DNA of 6,957 bases. It comes from an uncultured Sporolactobacillus sp. (GTDB lineage: Bacteria; Bacillota; Bacilli; Bacillales; Sporolactobacillaceae). Below are positions 1 to 6,400 of the stretch, piece after piece (positions within the stretch are counted from its first letter, which is position 1; each line of letters begins with the position of its first letter). A program made the translations under genes and the position numbers. Where the stretch lies: positions 1-6,957 of the forward strand of contig UQRJ01000159.1 in assembly GCA_900543345.1 (NCBI GenBank), read 5' to 3'. The notes under the pieces were generated by a model, which worked only from the letters and a program-made list of their open reading frames with translations, was not told the DNA's origin and ran no database searches.

Positions 1-33
1 TCGTCGGCAGCGTCAGATGTGTAGAAGAGACAG
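1..33 (+). other. Illumina Nextera Read-1 transposon adapter (not genomic)
   Basis: Bases 1-14 (TCGTCGGCAGCGTC) are the Nextera Read-1 tail, and bases 15-33 are the 19-base Tn5 mosaic end with a single difference, G instead of T at base 24 (GTAGAAG for GTATAAG). This is library-preparation sequence joined to the insert by tagmentation, so genomic DNA starts at about base 34. The match is by recall of the published adapter sequence; 32 of 33 bases agree. It should be excluded from any biological interpretation, including a search for promoters upstream of the first gene. Confidence 0.97.
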
Positions 34-87
34 CTATACATCATATCAAATAATAGGCAAAATAGCTAGTAAAGGAGTGGACATGCA

Positions 88-1407
88 ATGGCAGAAGAAA
101 TAACACAAGCTGTTTCTACGGAAGAATGGCAGAAAAAAAGAGATCGCTATGTGGCAGCGGCGGTTGGAAATGGCAATCGTCATATTGCGGCAAAGGCAAA
201 GGGCGCGGTAATAACCGATATCGATGGTCGAAAATTTATCGATTTCGCCGGAGCGATTGGTGTGCAAAATGTCGGCCATTGTCATCCCAAGGTCGTAGAA
301 GCCGTAAAAAAACAGTTGGATGATTATATTCATCCCGGTTTTAATGTCATTATGTATCCTTCTTATATCGCACTATGTGAGAAATTATGTCAAATTACTC
401 CGGGCACCTTCGCTAAAAAAGCACTCTTGTTAAATTCCGGAGCAGAGGCTGTTGAGAACGCTGTGAAGATTGCTCGTCGTTTTACCGGACGCCATGCTGT
501 TGTATCTTTTGAACGAGCATTTCATGGCAGAACCAATTTAACGATGAGCCTGACCAGCAAAGTGAAACCCTATAAATTTGGTTTCGGTCCTTTTACATCG
601 GAAGTCTATCATGCACCTTATCCCTATTATTATCGCAGACCGGAGGGATTGAGTAAGGAAGAGTATGATGATCAGGTCATTGCGCAATTCGAAGATTTCT
701 TCGTTAGTGCCGTTGCTCCTGAATCAACCGCCTGCATCATCATGGAACCGGTGCAGGGCGAGGGCGGTTTTATCATTCCGTCAAAGAAGTTTGTGCAATT
801 TGTTCGCGATTTTTGCGACCGTTACGGAATTGTATTGATTGCCGACGAGATTCAATCCGGATTTGCACGGACGGGTAAACTGTTTGCCATCGAAAATTTT
901 GCGGTTGTTCCGGATTTGATGACCGTTTCCAAATCACTGGCTGCGGGTTTTCCACTTAGCGGTGTCATTGGTAAAGCGGAGATGATCGATGCTTGCGATA
1001 TAAAAGGTTCGTTGGGCGGGACCTATTGTGGGAGCCCAATTGCCTGCACGGCCGCTTTGGAAGTGATTCAAATTATCAAAGCAGAGCATCTGACCGATCA
1101 GGCAGAAAAAATTGGTGCCGTCATTGAACACAGAGCCAGGAACTGGGCGCAAAGATTTGATTTTGTCGGTGATGTTCGCCGCCTCGGTGCAATGGCCGCC
1201 GTCGAATTTGTGGAAGATCGAGTCAGCAAAACACCGGATAGCAAGCGGACCGGACAATTGGTCAAATATGCGAATGGCCATGGACTATTGCTGCTGAGTG
1301 CAGGGATGTACGGGAACTGTATTCGTTTTTTATCGCCGTTGACCATTAGCGAAGAAGAGTTAAATAAAGGATTGGACATTATTGAAGCAGGTTTGCAAGG
1401 GTTATAA
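88..1407 (+). CDS. gabT: GabT-like class III (PLP) aminotransferase, probable 4-aminobutyrate/omega-amino acid transaminase
   Basis: A complete 439-residue fold-type I, class III aminotransferase, predicted cytosolic, which moves an omega-amino group (GABA in the classic enzyme) to 2-oxoglutarate using pyridoxal phosphate. Visible motifs in order are FAGAIG (53-58), NSGAEAVENAVKIAR (116-130), FHGRT (145-149), EPVQGEGG (220-227), DEIQSGFARTG (253-263), the SKSLAAGFPL segment with the PLP lysine K282, and GGTY (310-313). Residues corresponding to the E. coli GabT substrate-site positions I50, R141, E211 and K268 appear conserved as I57, R148, E225 and K282, with a consistent offset, which favours a true GabT over ornithine or acetylornithine enzymes. 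Length is normal for the family (about 425-440). The ATG is chosen because AAAGGAG at 71-77 lies 10 nt upstream. Only 54 nt of genomic DNA precede it, so its promoter may be outside the window. It leads a transporter cluster, suggesting it acts on the imported compound; related omega-aminotransferases (beta-alanine, 5-aminovalerate) cannot be excluded. Confidence 0.9.
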   Translation: MAEEITQAVSTEEWQKKRDRYVAAAVGNGNRHIAAKAKGAVITDIDGRKFIDFAGAIGVQNVGHCHPKVVEAVKKQLDDYIHPGFNVIMYPSYIALCEKLCQITPGTFAKKALLLNSGAEAVENAVKIARRFTGRHAVVSFERAFHGRTNLTMSLTSKVKPYKFGFGPFTSEVYHAPYPYYYRRPEGLSKEEYDDQVIAQFEDFFVSAVAPESTACIIMEPVQGEGGFIIPSKKFVQFVRDFCDRYGIVLIADEIQSGFARTGKLFAIENFAVVPDLMTVSKSLAAGFPLSGVIGKAEMIDACDIKGSLGGTYCGSPIACTAALEVIQIIKAEHLTDQAEKIGAVIEHRARNWAQRFDFVGDVRRLGAMAAVEFVEDRVSKTPDSKRTGQLVKYANGHGLLLLSAGMYGNCIRFLSPLTISEEELNKGLDIIEAGLQGL

Positions 1408-1421
1408 TAATCTGATTATTA
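1405..1421. promoter_or_regulatory. Perfect 8-bp AT-rich dyad overlapping the gabT stop
   Basis: TAATAATC (1405-1412), one central T, then GATTATTA (1414-1421) form a perfect inverted repeat that begins in the gabT stop codon and also contains a second in-frame TAA. The one-base centre and pure A/T-dominated arms make it a poor terminator hairpin and there is no T-run behind it, so a protein-binding operator for the downstream transporter gene is the better guess. In an AT-rich spacer it may also be chance. Confidence 0.3.
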
Positions 1422-1504
1422 GATATGTTCAAATTGTCTTATATTTGCTAAGATATAAATTATATTATTCTCAACCTTTGATTTTGCAAAGGAGATGATT
1501 TTCA
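1422..1504 (+). promoter_or_regulatory. AT-rich spacer with RBS and possible promoter for the solute-binding lipoprotein gene
   Basis: This spacer is strongly AT-rich. A possible extended -10 element, TGC-TAAGAT (1446-1454), is present, but no convincing -35 hexamer sits at the usual distance, so a promoter is only suspected. The ribosome binding site AAAGGAG (1488-1494) is clear and sits 10 nt before TTG at 1505. The nearby ATG at 1495 is out of frame and inside the binding-site region, so TTG is the start. A separate promoter here would fit the usual need for excess binding protein over permease. Confidence 0.35.
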
Positions 1505-2371
1505 TTGCAAATTAAGAAATGGTTCATTCCGCTGTTCGCTCTTTTACTCATTGTCGGTATTTTAGCGGGATGCGGCGCAAGCAATTCCGCCAGCTCATCG
1601 TCGAACAGTGCTTCCGATCATTCAACCGACACCTTGGCCGCCGCCAAGAAAAAAGGCGTGTTAGTTGTCGCTTCTTCTAATGATGCACCGTTTGCTTTTA
1701 TCGATCGAAACACCCATAAGTTTTCCGGTATCGATGCCGATATCATTACCGAAATTGCGAAACGACTGGGTATTCCCAAAGTGGAAATGAAAGAAGTAAA
1801 GTTTGAGAACTTGCTCGTTGAATTAAATAATAAGGGTGTCGACCTGGTGACGGACGCGATGTATATCACGCCGCAACGTGAAAAAATTGCTAAGTTTACG
1901 GACATCTGGTATACAGAAGGCGAAGCGCTCGTCGTTCCGAAGCGTTCATCGATTAAAAATCTGGCTGATTTGAAAACAAAAACGGTCGGTGCCCAAAAGG
2001 GAACGGCATTCTATGATCTGGCCAATAAACTCTATAAACAAAATAAAATAAAACAATTAACGATTTTCGGTTCCCAATCGGATCTCTTAATGGCGGCCAA
2101 CACCGGAAAGGTAGATGCGGTGATTACCGACGGTGCCGTAGCTTCATACAGCCTGAAAACAAACAAATCGCTGAATTTAAAACTCGTTTCTCCCTACAAG
2201 CCGCAAGCATCGGGAAATATCGGTGCGGCAGCGAGAAAGAACGATAGCAAACTGGTAAAAGCAATCGACAAGCAATTATTAATACTAAAGAAGAACGGCT
2301 TTATTAAAAAGACACTGAAAAAATATGGCATGCCCGATAATTACTATGTACCTGCCGATCAGAGTAAATGA
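1505..2371 (+). CDS. Family 3 extracellular solute-binding lipoprotein of an amino-acid-type ABC transporter
   Basis: A 288-residue binding protein tethered to the outer face of the membrane, delivering its ligand to the permease encoded next. The N-terminus is a lipoprotein signal: KK at 4-5, a hydrophobic core (about 6-20) and the lipobox LAGC with Cys23 as the lipidated residue, followed by a Ser-rich linker (about 24-45). The mature part is a typical periplasmic-binding-protein family 3 domain: GVLVVASSNDAPFAF (51-65), GIDADIITEIAKRLG (75-89), the MYITPQR segment (119-125) and VDAVITD (203-209). By analogy with LAO/HisJ proteins, R125 would bind the ligand carboxylate and D209 its amino group, so an alpha-amino-acid-like or zwitterionic ligand is expected. 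Start is TTG, decided by AAAGGAG 10 nt upstream and the immediate signal peptide. The exact ligand is not readable; polar amino acids, omega-amino acids or compatible solutes such as ectoine are all possible. Confidence 0.92.
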   Translation: MQIKKWFIPLFALLLIVGILAGCGASNSASSSSNSASDHSTDTLAAAKKKGVLVVASSNDAPFAFIDRNTHKFSGIDADIITEIAKRLGIPKVEMKEVKFENLLVELNNKGVDLVTDAMYITPQREKIAKFTDIWYTEGEALVVPKRSSIKNLADLKTKTVGAQKGTAFYDLANKLYKQNKIKQLTIFGSQSDLLMAANTGKVDAVITDGAVASYSLKTNKSLNLKLVSPYKPQASGNIGAAARKNDSKLVKAIDKQLLILKKNGFIKKTLKKYGMPDNYYVPADQSK

Positions 2372-2436
2372 CACCTGTGGGAATACGAGTTATTGTTCGA
2401 TTTTGGGGCAATAACTTTACTTTTATTATTAAAATT

Positions 2437-2442
2437 AAGGTG
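2437..2442 (+). promoter_or_regulatory. Ribosome binding site deciding the permease start
   Basis: AAGGTG lies 10 nt before the ATG at 2453. An upstream in-frame TTG at 2393 would add 20 residues but has no comparable binding site, so the ATG is preferred. AGGTGT (2438-2443) is exactly complementary to ACACCT at 2371-2376, but 6 bp at 61 nt distance may be chance. Confidence 0.6.
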
Positions 2443-2452
2443 TGTGGGTTTT

Positions 2453-3160
2453 ATGGATATACTAAGAAATCTCGATTTTTCAACGGCTTTGCATCAGTTA
2501 ACCCCGCAACTGTTGCAGGGCGGCTGGATTGCTTTACAGGCAACAATCGGCGGTTTTCTGCTTGCCATTATTTTAGGTGTCTTCATTGCCGCCGGCAGGC
2601 TTGCAAAGTCAAAGTTGCTGCGAGGCATTCTACTGGCATTTTTGGAAATCATCAGAGGAACGCCGTTGCTCGTACAGCTTGTTTATATGTTTTATGTGGT
2701 GCCCCTGTTGATCTCGATCGTGATTCAACTCTGGGTCTCGGGTTATCAGTATCATATTAATCCGCTCGCGGCAGGAATCTTAGGCCTTGGTATCAATTAC
2801 GGCTGTTATTTATCCGAGGTGGTGCGGGCGTCCATTCTTGCTGTTAATAAAGGCCAGACGGAAGCTGCATTGGCACTGGGTTATACTCACAGGCAGGCAC
2901 TTTGGTCAATCGTCATCCCCCAAGCCATTCGCAACAGCATTCCCGTTTTTGGCAATTATTTAATCATGATGATTAAGGATACGTCGCTGCTTGCTTTTAT
3001 AACGGTGAATGAATTATTACTACGCACACAAGCATATGCTTCGCAAACCTTCCTGACTATCGAGTCTTATACCCTATTGGCGATCGCTTATTTAATCATT
3101 AGCCTTCCTTTATCGCAAATCGTTCGTTTGACCGAAAAGAGGTTATCCAAACATGCCTAA
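2453..3160 (+). CDS. Amino-acid-type ABC transporter permease (HisM/GlnP family)
   Basis: A 235-residue integral membrane protein forming the translocation pore of the importer. Hydrophobic stretches at about 24-48, 56-93, 104-118, 160-190 and 205-222 fit the usual five-helix HisM/GlnP fold. Family landmarks are EIIRGTPLLVQL (65-76), GINYGCYLSEVVRASI (113-128) and the EAA loop EAALALGY...VIPQAIRNSIP (137-164), which docks on the ATPase. Only one permease gene is present, so it probably works as a homodimer. The start is the ATG with AAGGTG 10 nt upstream, giving a normal family length. The gap from the binding-protein gene is 81 nt with no terminator, and its 3' end overlaps the ATPase gene by 8 nt (ATGCCTAA), implying translational coupling. 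Confidence 0.93.
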   Translation: MDILRNLDFSTALHQLTPQLLQGGWIALQATIGGFLLAIILGVFIAAGRLAKSKLLRGILLAFLEIIRGTPLLVQLVYMFYVVPLLISIVIQLWVSGYQYHINPLAAGILGLGINYGCYLSEVVRASILAVNKGQTEAALALGYTHRQALWSIVIPQAIRNSIPVFGNYLIMMIKDTSLLAFITVNELLLRTQAYASQTFLTIESYTLLAIAYLIISLPLSQIVRLTEKRLSKHA

Positions 3161-3941
3161 AACAATGATTGAGGTCGACAATGTGCATAAATCTTTTGGT
3201 AAAAATGAAATTTTGAAGGGCATTAACTTTTTAGTTGAACAGGGAGAGAAAATTGTCATTATCGGACCGTCCGGTTCCGGGAAATCGACATTGCTTCGCT
3301 GTCTTAATTGTCTTGAATTGCCAACTTCCGGAACGATAAAGATTGACGGAGAGACTTTTTATAATGCGAAAGGGAAATACAATGAAAAACGCATTGCCGA
3401 GCAACGGACGGAAATAGGCATGGTATTTCAAAGTTTTAATCTTTTTCCAATGATGACGGCCATTGAAAATGTGATGGCCGCTCAAGTGAAAATTCGTAAA
3501 AAATCCAAAGAAGAAGCGAAAAAAACAGCCGAATTATATCTTCAGAAAGTTGGATTGAGTGAACGAATGAACCATTATCCAAGTCAGCTGTCGGGCGGTC
3601 AGCAGCAACGGGTAGCGATTGCCCGGGCGTTGGCGATGGAACCGAAAATGATGCTCTTTGATGAAGCGACTTCCGCCCTGGATCCGGAATTGGTCGGAGA
3701 GGTCCTGAAAGTTATTCGCGAGTTGGCGGACGAAGGCATGACGATGGTTATTGTCACCCATGAGATGCGTTTTGCCGAAGAAGTCGGCGATCGGATTATT
3801 TTTATGGATCAGGGCGTCATTGTTGAAGAAGGCAAACCTGAAGATCTTTTTTATCATCCGGAACATAAGCGGACAAAAGAATTCATTGACAGAGTCATGC
3901 ATCCGGAAAACTTGCAAGAAGCTATGAAGCTTGGCCAATAA
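3153..3941 (+). CDS. Amino-acid-type ABC transporter ATP-binding protein (GlnQ/HisP family)
   Basis: A 262-residue cytosolic ATPase that powers import through the neighbouring permease, as a dimer. All catalytic elements are intact: Walker A GPSGSGKST (38-46), Q-loop Q93 within MVFQSFNLFP, signature LSGGQQQR (146-153), Walker B MMLFDE (166-171), D-loop SALD (174-177) and switch H203 in VTHEMRFA. The overall pattern, including LRCLNCLELPTSG after Walker A, is that of polar-amino-acid importers. The gene starts inside the permease gene, with AAAGAGG (3136-3142) 10 nt upstream of its ATG. No terminator follows; the remnant aminotransferase frame begins within a few bases of its stop. Confidence 0.95.
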   Translation: MPKTMIEVDNVHKSFGKNEILKGINFLVEQGEKIVIIGPSGSGKSTLLRCLNCLELPTSGTIKIDGETFYNAKGKYNEKRIAEQRTEIGMVFQSFNLFPMMTAIENVMAAQVKIRKKSKEEAKKTAELYLQKVGLSERMNHYPSQLSGGQQQRVAIARALAMEPKMMLFDEATSALDPELVGEVLKVIRELADEGMTMVIVTHEMRFAEEVGDRIIFMDQGVIVEEGKPEDLFYHPEHKRTKEFIDRVMHPENLQEAMKLGQ

Positions 3942-3943
3942 AC

Positions 3944-4192
3944 GACGCAATATGCATTTTACAATTCGGACTTACCCGGCCGATTCATGATTTTCGTGAA
4001 GGTTTGATTCGATTGGACATGAAACGATATGATCGGTTTGTCATTCGTTTGCTGCAATACGGCATTCGTTTTACACCGAAAAGAGGGAGAATTTATCTCA
4101 GTACACGACATACGCCGAAAGATATTGATCAAACGCTGGGGGCTGTTGAAAAGGTATTTAGTGAATTTTGTGCCGGTAAAGAAGAACAATAA
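3944..4192 (+). pseudogene. C-terminal remnant of a second class III aminotransferase (glutamate-1-semialdehyde aminomutase-like)
   Basis: One frame stays open from just after the ATPase stop to a TAA at 4190-4192. Read from 3944 it begins DAICILQFGLTRPIHDFREG, continues with a D-x-x-x-Y-x-x-F segment, then LLQYGIRFTPKRG, YLSTRHTPKDIDQTL and GAVEKVF. This order (F-x-x-x-L-x-x-G-hydrophobic-P, then hydrophobic-ST-x-HT-x-x-DID-x-TL, then a final helix) is the C-terminal domain signature of HemL/GSAM-type aminotransferases as I know them. About 80 of the usual ~430 residues remain; PLP-binding and catalytic parts are absent. Possible internal starts (TTG 4004, ATG 4019) lack a properly spaced binding site: GAAGG at 3998-4002 is too close to one and too far from the other. 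I infer a large 5' deletion that fused the tail to the end of the transporter operon. A small expressed protein is unlikely but not excluded. Confidence 0.65.
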
Positions 4193-4315
4193 CGGCCACC
4201 TCTTTAATATCATTTTTCCAATTAATTAAAGAAAAATTCCGAGTTAAACAAATTCAGAAATGCTTAAGCTGCCCCGGCCGTCGACTTCCAGCTGCGGAGC
4301 CTGTGTCCGTTATCA

Positions 4316-4328
4316 TCGGCTAAGCCGA
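4316..4328. promoter_or_regulatory. Perfect 13-nt GC-rich dyad in the spacer before the Rieske oxidoreductase gene
   Basis: TCGGCT (4316-4321), central A, AGCCGA (4323-4328) form a perfect inverted repeat about 70 nt before the yhfW start, a plausible operator position. With a one-base centre and no T-run behind it, it does not look like a terminator. The rest of the 4193-4397 spacer is AT-rich up to about 4260 and GC-rich afterwards; I found no convincing -35/-10 pair. GATAAT at 4356-4361 is the only -10-like hexamer near the gene and lacks a good -35. Confidence 0.3.
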
Positions 4329-4380
4329 GATCTCTTCTTCCCGCATACGTTTTTCGATAATGGAAAAACTGATAGAAACA

Positions 4381-4386
4381 GAAGGG
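4381..4386 (+). promoter_or_regulatory. Ribosome binding site deciding the yhfW start
   Basis: GAAGGG lies 11 nt before the ATG at 4398. The same frame is open back to an ATG at 4260, but the extra 46 residues are Ser/Arg/His-rich, unlike the family, and that ATG has no binding site. The 4398 start is therefore preferred. Confidence 0.6.
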
Positions 4387-4397
4387 ATGATGATCAT

Positions 4398-5915
4398 ATG
4401 AAACGAACCTCGCTCTGGCTGCAGTCGACCGAGTTGCCGCTGTTTCCGACACTCGACAAAGATATTGAAACGGATGTGTTGGTCGTGGGCGGCGGGATCA
4501 CAGGCATTACGACGGCCTTTCTTTTAGCGAGAGAAGGGGTCCGGACGGTGCTGATCGAAGCCGATCAATTGGCGAGCGGGACAACCGGGCGGACGACGGC
4601 CAAGATCACGGCTCAGCACGGACTGATTTACAATAAATTGATCGCCCATGTCGGAGCGGAGCAGACTGCTGTATACTATCAAGCGAATCGCGATGCGATG
4701 CGCCGCATCGAGCAATTGATTAAGGAGCACAAGATTCGCTGTGCGTTTCAGAAAAAGCCCGCTGTCCTCTATGCGACGGCGCCTCGCGATGCCCGTTTGT
4801 TGGAAAAAGAAATGGCGGCTTACGATCAGCTCGGCGTTCCCGGTTACCTGCAGAATGATATCTCGCTGCCGCTGTCGGTCATCAATGCGCTGGTAATGCC
4901 GGATCAGGCACAATTCCATCCGCTGGCCTATCTCCGTTTTCTGATTGAGCAACTGGTGGAAAGCGGTGTACCGATCTATGAGCATACGCGTGCGGTGTCG
5001 ATTGAATCGGCTGCCTCGCCGGCAGTGCGGACCGACCGCGGCAGGCGGATTCGAGCGCGTAATGTACTGATTTGTTCGCATTTTCCCTTTTACGATCCAC
5101 GTTTTTATTTTGCCCGCATGGTTCCCGAACAATCTTATCTGATTGCCTGCCGGACAGGCAGCGAACTGCCGGGCATGTACCTTAGTGCCGGTGAGCCGAA
5201 ACGTTCGCTCCGGGATCTCAACTTATCCGGGAAGCGGTATGTCCTTGTCGGCGGTGAGAATCATAAAACGGGCCGCGGGGAAGATGCGGCCGTTCATTTT
5301 CAGCGGCTGATCGGTTTTGCCAATGCTGTGCTCGGTGAAAACAGCGTTGTCGCCCGCTGGTCCGCTCAAGATTATACGACGCTGGACGATGTTCCGTACA
5401 TTGGCCATGTGTCGGCGAATGAACCGCATATTTATCTAGCGGCGGGTTTTCGTAAGTGGGGCATGTCGACCGCCATGCTGGCCGCCGAATTACTGACGGA
5501 TGCGGTTGCGGGACGCGAAAATCCCGCCCGGGACCTTTTCAGTCCGTCACGATTTGAAGCCGATCCGATGATCAGACAATTTCTGATTGAAAATAGCAAA
5601 ATCGCCGGCCATTTTATTAAAGGTAAAATAGATAAAGGCTCCCGATCGATTGCCGATCTCGGTAACAGTCAGGGCGCCATTGTCTCGCTGGATGGAAAAC
5701 GTGCGGCTGTCTACAGAGATGCAGATGGCACGCTCACGATTCTTGACGCCACTTGCCCGCATCTCGGCTGCGGAGTAAACTGGAATCAAGGCGAACGGAC
5801 GTGGGATTGCCCGTGCCACGGTTCCCGCTTCCGCGCCACCGGCGAAGTCATCGCCGGTCCCGCGCAGCAGGCACTGCGCCGGATCTATTCCGAAAAAAAA
5901 CAGACTCCGCAGTGA
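4398..5915 (+). CDS. yhfW: FAD-dependent oxidoreductase with C-terminal Rieske [2Fe-2S] domain (YhfW type)
   Basis: A 505-residue two-domain, predicted cytosolic redox protein. The first ~380 residues are a D-amino-acid-oxidase/glycine-oxidase-like FAD domain: Rossmann segment DVLVVGGGITGITTAFLLA (26-44) with acidic E54 closing the motif (VLIEA), then GTTGRTTAKIT (61-71), and near its end DDVPYIGH (330-337) and YLAAGFRKWGMSTA (346-359). The last ~100 residues form a Rieske domain with CPHLGC (453-458) and CPCHGS (471-476). C453, H455, C471 and H474 would hold the 2Fe-2S cluster and C458/C473 could form the bc1-type disulphide. Size and layout match Bacillus subtilis YhfW (about 509 residues), whose physiological substrate I do not know to be established. 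The likely chemistry is amine or similar oxidation at FAD with electrons passed to the Rieske centre; the substrate is not readable. No transmembrane segment or Tat signal is seen. The downstream DUF1992 gene follows by 13 nt. Confidence 0.9.
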   Translation: MKRTSLWLQSTELPLFPTLDKDIETDVLVVGGGITGITTAFLLAREGVRTVLIEADQLASGTTGRTTAKITAQHGLIYNKLIAHVGAEQTAVYYQANRDAMRRIEQLIKEHKIRCAFQKKPAVLYATAPRDARLLEKEMAAYDQLGVPGYLQNDISLPLSVINALVMPDQAQFHPLAYLRFLIEQLVESGVPIYEHTRAVSIESAASPAVRTDRGRRIRARNVLICSHFPFYDPRFYFARMVPEQSYLIACRTGSELPGMYLSAGEPKRSLRDLNLSGKRYVLVGGENHKTGRGEDAAVHFQRLIGFANAVLGENSVVARWSAQDYTTLDDVPYIGHVSANEPHIYLAAGFRKWGMSTAMLAAELLTDAVAGRENPARDLFSPSRFEADPMIRQFLIENSKIAGHFIKGKIDKGSRSIADLGNSQGAIVSLDGKRAAVYRDADGTLTILDATCPHLGCGVNWNQGERTWDCPCHGSRFRATGEVIAGPAQQALRRIYSEKKQTPQ

Positions 5916-5920
5916 GGAGG
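5914..5920 (+). promoter_or_regulatory. Strong ribosome binding site deciding a TTG start
   Basis: GAGGAGG overlaps the last bases of the yhfW stop codon and lies 8 nt before TTG at 5929. This near-perfect site supports the TTG start and translation of the two genes from one message. Confidence 0.75.
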
Positions 5921-5928
5921 AGAGTTCG

Positions 5929-6303
5929 TTGGGATTTATTGAAAGTCTGGCGGAAGAAAAAATCCAGCAAGGTCTGCGGGACGGTGCATTCGATAACCTC
6001 CCCGGGAAAGGCCGGCCGCTTGAGATGGAGCGGCTTTCATCTGTTCCAGCGGACTTGCGCATCGGCTACAAGGTGCTGAAGAACGCCGGCTATTTGCCAC
6101 AAGAGCTGCAACTGCACAAAGAAATTGTAACGCTGGGCGATCTGCTTCGCTGTTGCACGGATGACGGCGAACGAAAACAATTAACACGTCGATTAAACGA
6201 AAAGAAATTGCGTTTCGATCAGTTGATGGAGAAACGAAAACTCAATCGCCGGGGGATTTTTCAGCGTTATCGCCGCCGGATAGTCGATAAGTTGCATTTA
6301 TAA
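5929..6303 (+). CDS. DUF1992 (DnaJ-homologue subfamily C member 28-like) protein
   Basis: A complete 124-residue cytosolic protein of unknown function. The family core is clear: an N-terminal helix IESLAEEKIQQGLRDG (4-19), GAFDNLPGKGRPL (19-31), VPADLRIGYKVLKNAGYLPQE (39-59), then charged helical segments rich in Lys/Arg (about 60-120). This is the DUF1992 signature found in bacterial YhdN-like proteins and in eukaryotic DNAJC28; there is no J-domain or HPD motif here, so no chaperone activity should be assumed. The highly basic C-terminus (RRGIFQRYRRR, 107-117) could contact nucleic acid, which is inference. Start is TTG with an excellent binding site. It is the last gene of the yhfW unit, and the probable terminator begins about 60 nt after its stop. 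Confidence 0.88.
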   Translation: MGFIESLAEEKIQQGLRDGAFDNLPGKGRPLEMERLSSVPADLRIGYKVLKNAGYLPQELQLHKEIVTLGDLLRCCTDDGERKQLTRRLNEKKLRFDQLMEKRKLNRRGIFQRYRRRIVDKLHL

Positions 6304-6364
6304 ATCCCCGCTCATGTGAAACCATACCTTTCAATTGCCCCCAATGCGTGAGAAAAAATCAGAG

Positions 6365-6400
6365 GGAAGTAGGGCAGGCGCCTGTCCTACTTCTATTTTT
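6365..6400 (+). terminator. Probable rho-independent terminator: 28-nt near-perfect palindrome plus T-run
   Basis: GAAGTAGGGCAGGC (6366-6379) is followed without spacer by GCCTGTCCTACTTC (6380-6393). The arms match over 14 positions with one G.U wobble, and one further G.U pair is possible (6365/6394). TATTTTT (6394-6400) follows. Placed ~60 nt after the DUF1992 stop it is the likely end of the yhfW unit. An A6 run at 6353-6358 upstream gives a T-run on the other strand too, separated by seven bases, so termination in both directions is possible. A repeat element of the REP type is an alternative reading. Confidence 0.75.

Noticed and set aside
1..33. Tn5 mosaic end read as a natural transposon end
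   Set aside because: Its attachment to the complete Read-1 tail, and the matching Read-2 plus index sequence at the other end, show library adapters rather than a resident transposon.
83..103. ATG at 83 as the start of a leader peptide before gabT
   Set aside because: It gives a six-codon frame overlapping the gabT start; the gabT ATG has better binding-site spacing and there is no sign of an attenuator.
2371..2443. ACACCT (2371-2376) complementary to the permease ribosome binding site (2438-2443), a possible translation switch
   Set aside because: Only 6 bp across 61 nt with no extension; chance is sufficient.
2368..2760. 130-codon plus-strand frame overlapping the permease start
   Set aside because: Out-of-frame shadow of the permease gene, with no binding site and no domain.
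4262..4333. Run of common restriction-site palindromes suggesting a cloning polylinker
   Set aside because: The sites are spread over ~70 nt with ordinary sequence between them and do not match any polylinker I know; five 6-bp palindromes is above expectation but not decisive.
4260..4397. 46-residue N-terminal extension of the Rieske/FAD protein
   Set aside because: The upstream ATG lacks a binding site and the residues do not resemble a signal peptide or the family N-terminus; ATG 4398 has a good site and gives the expected length.
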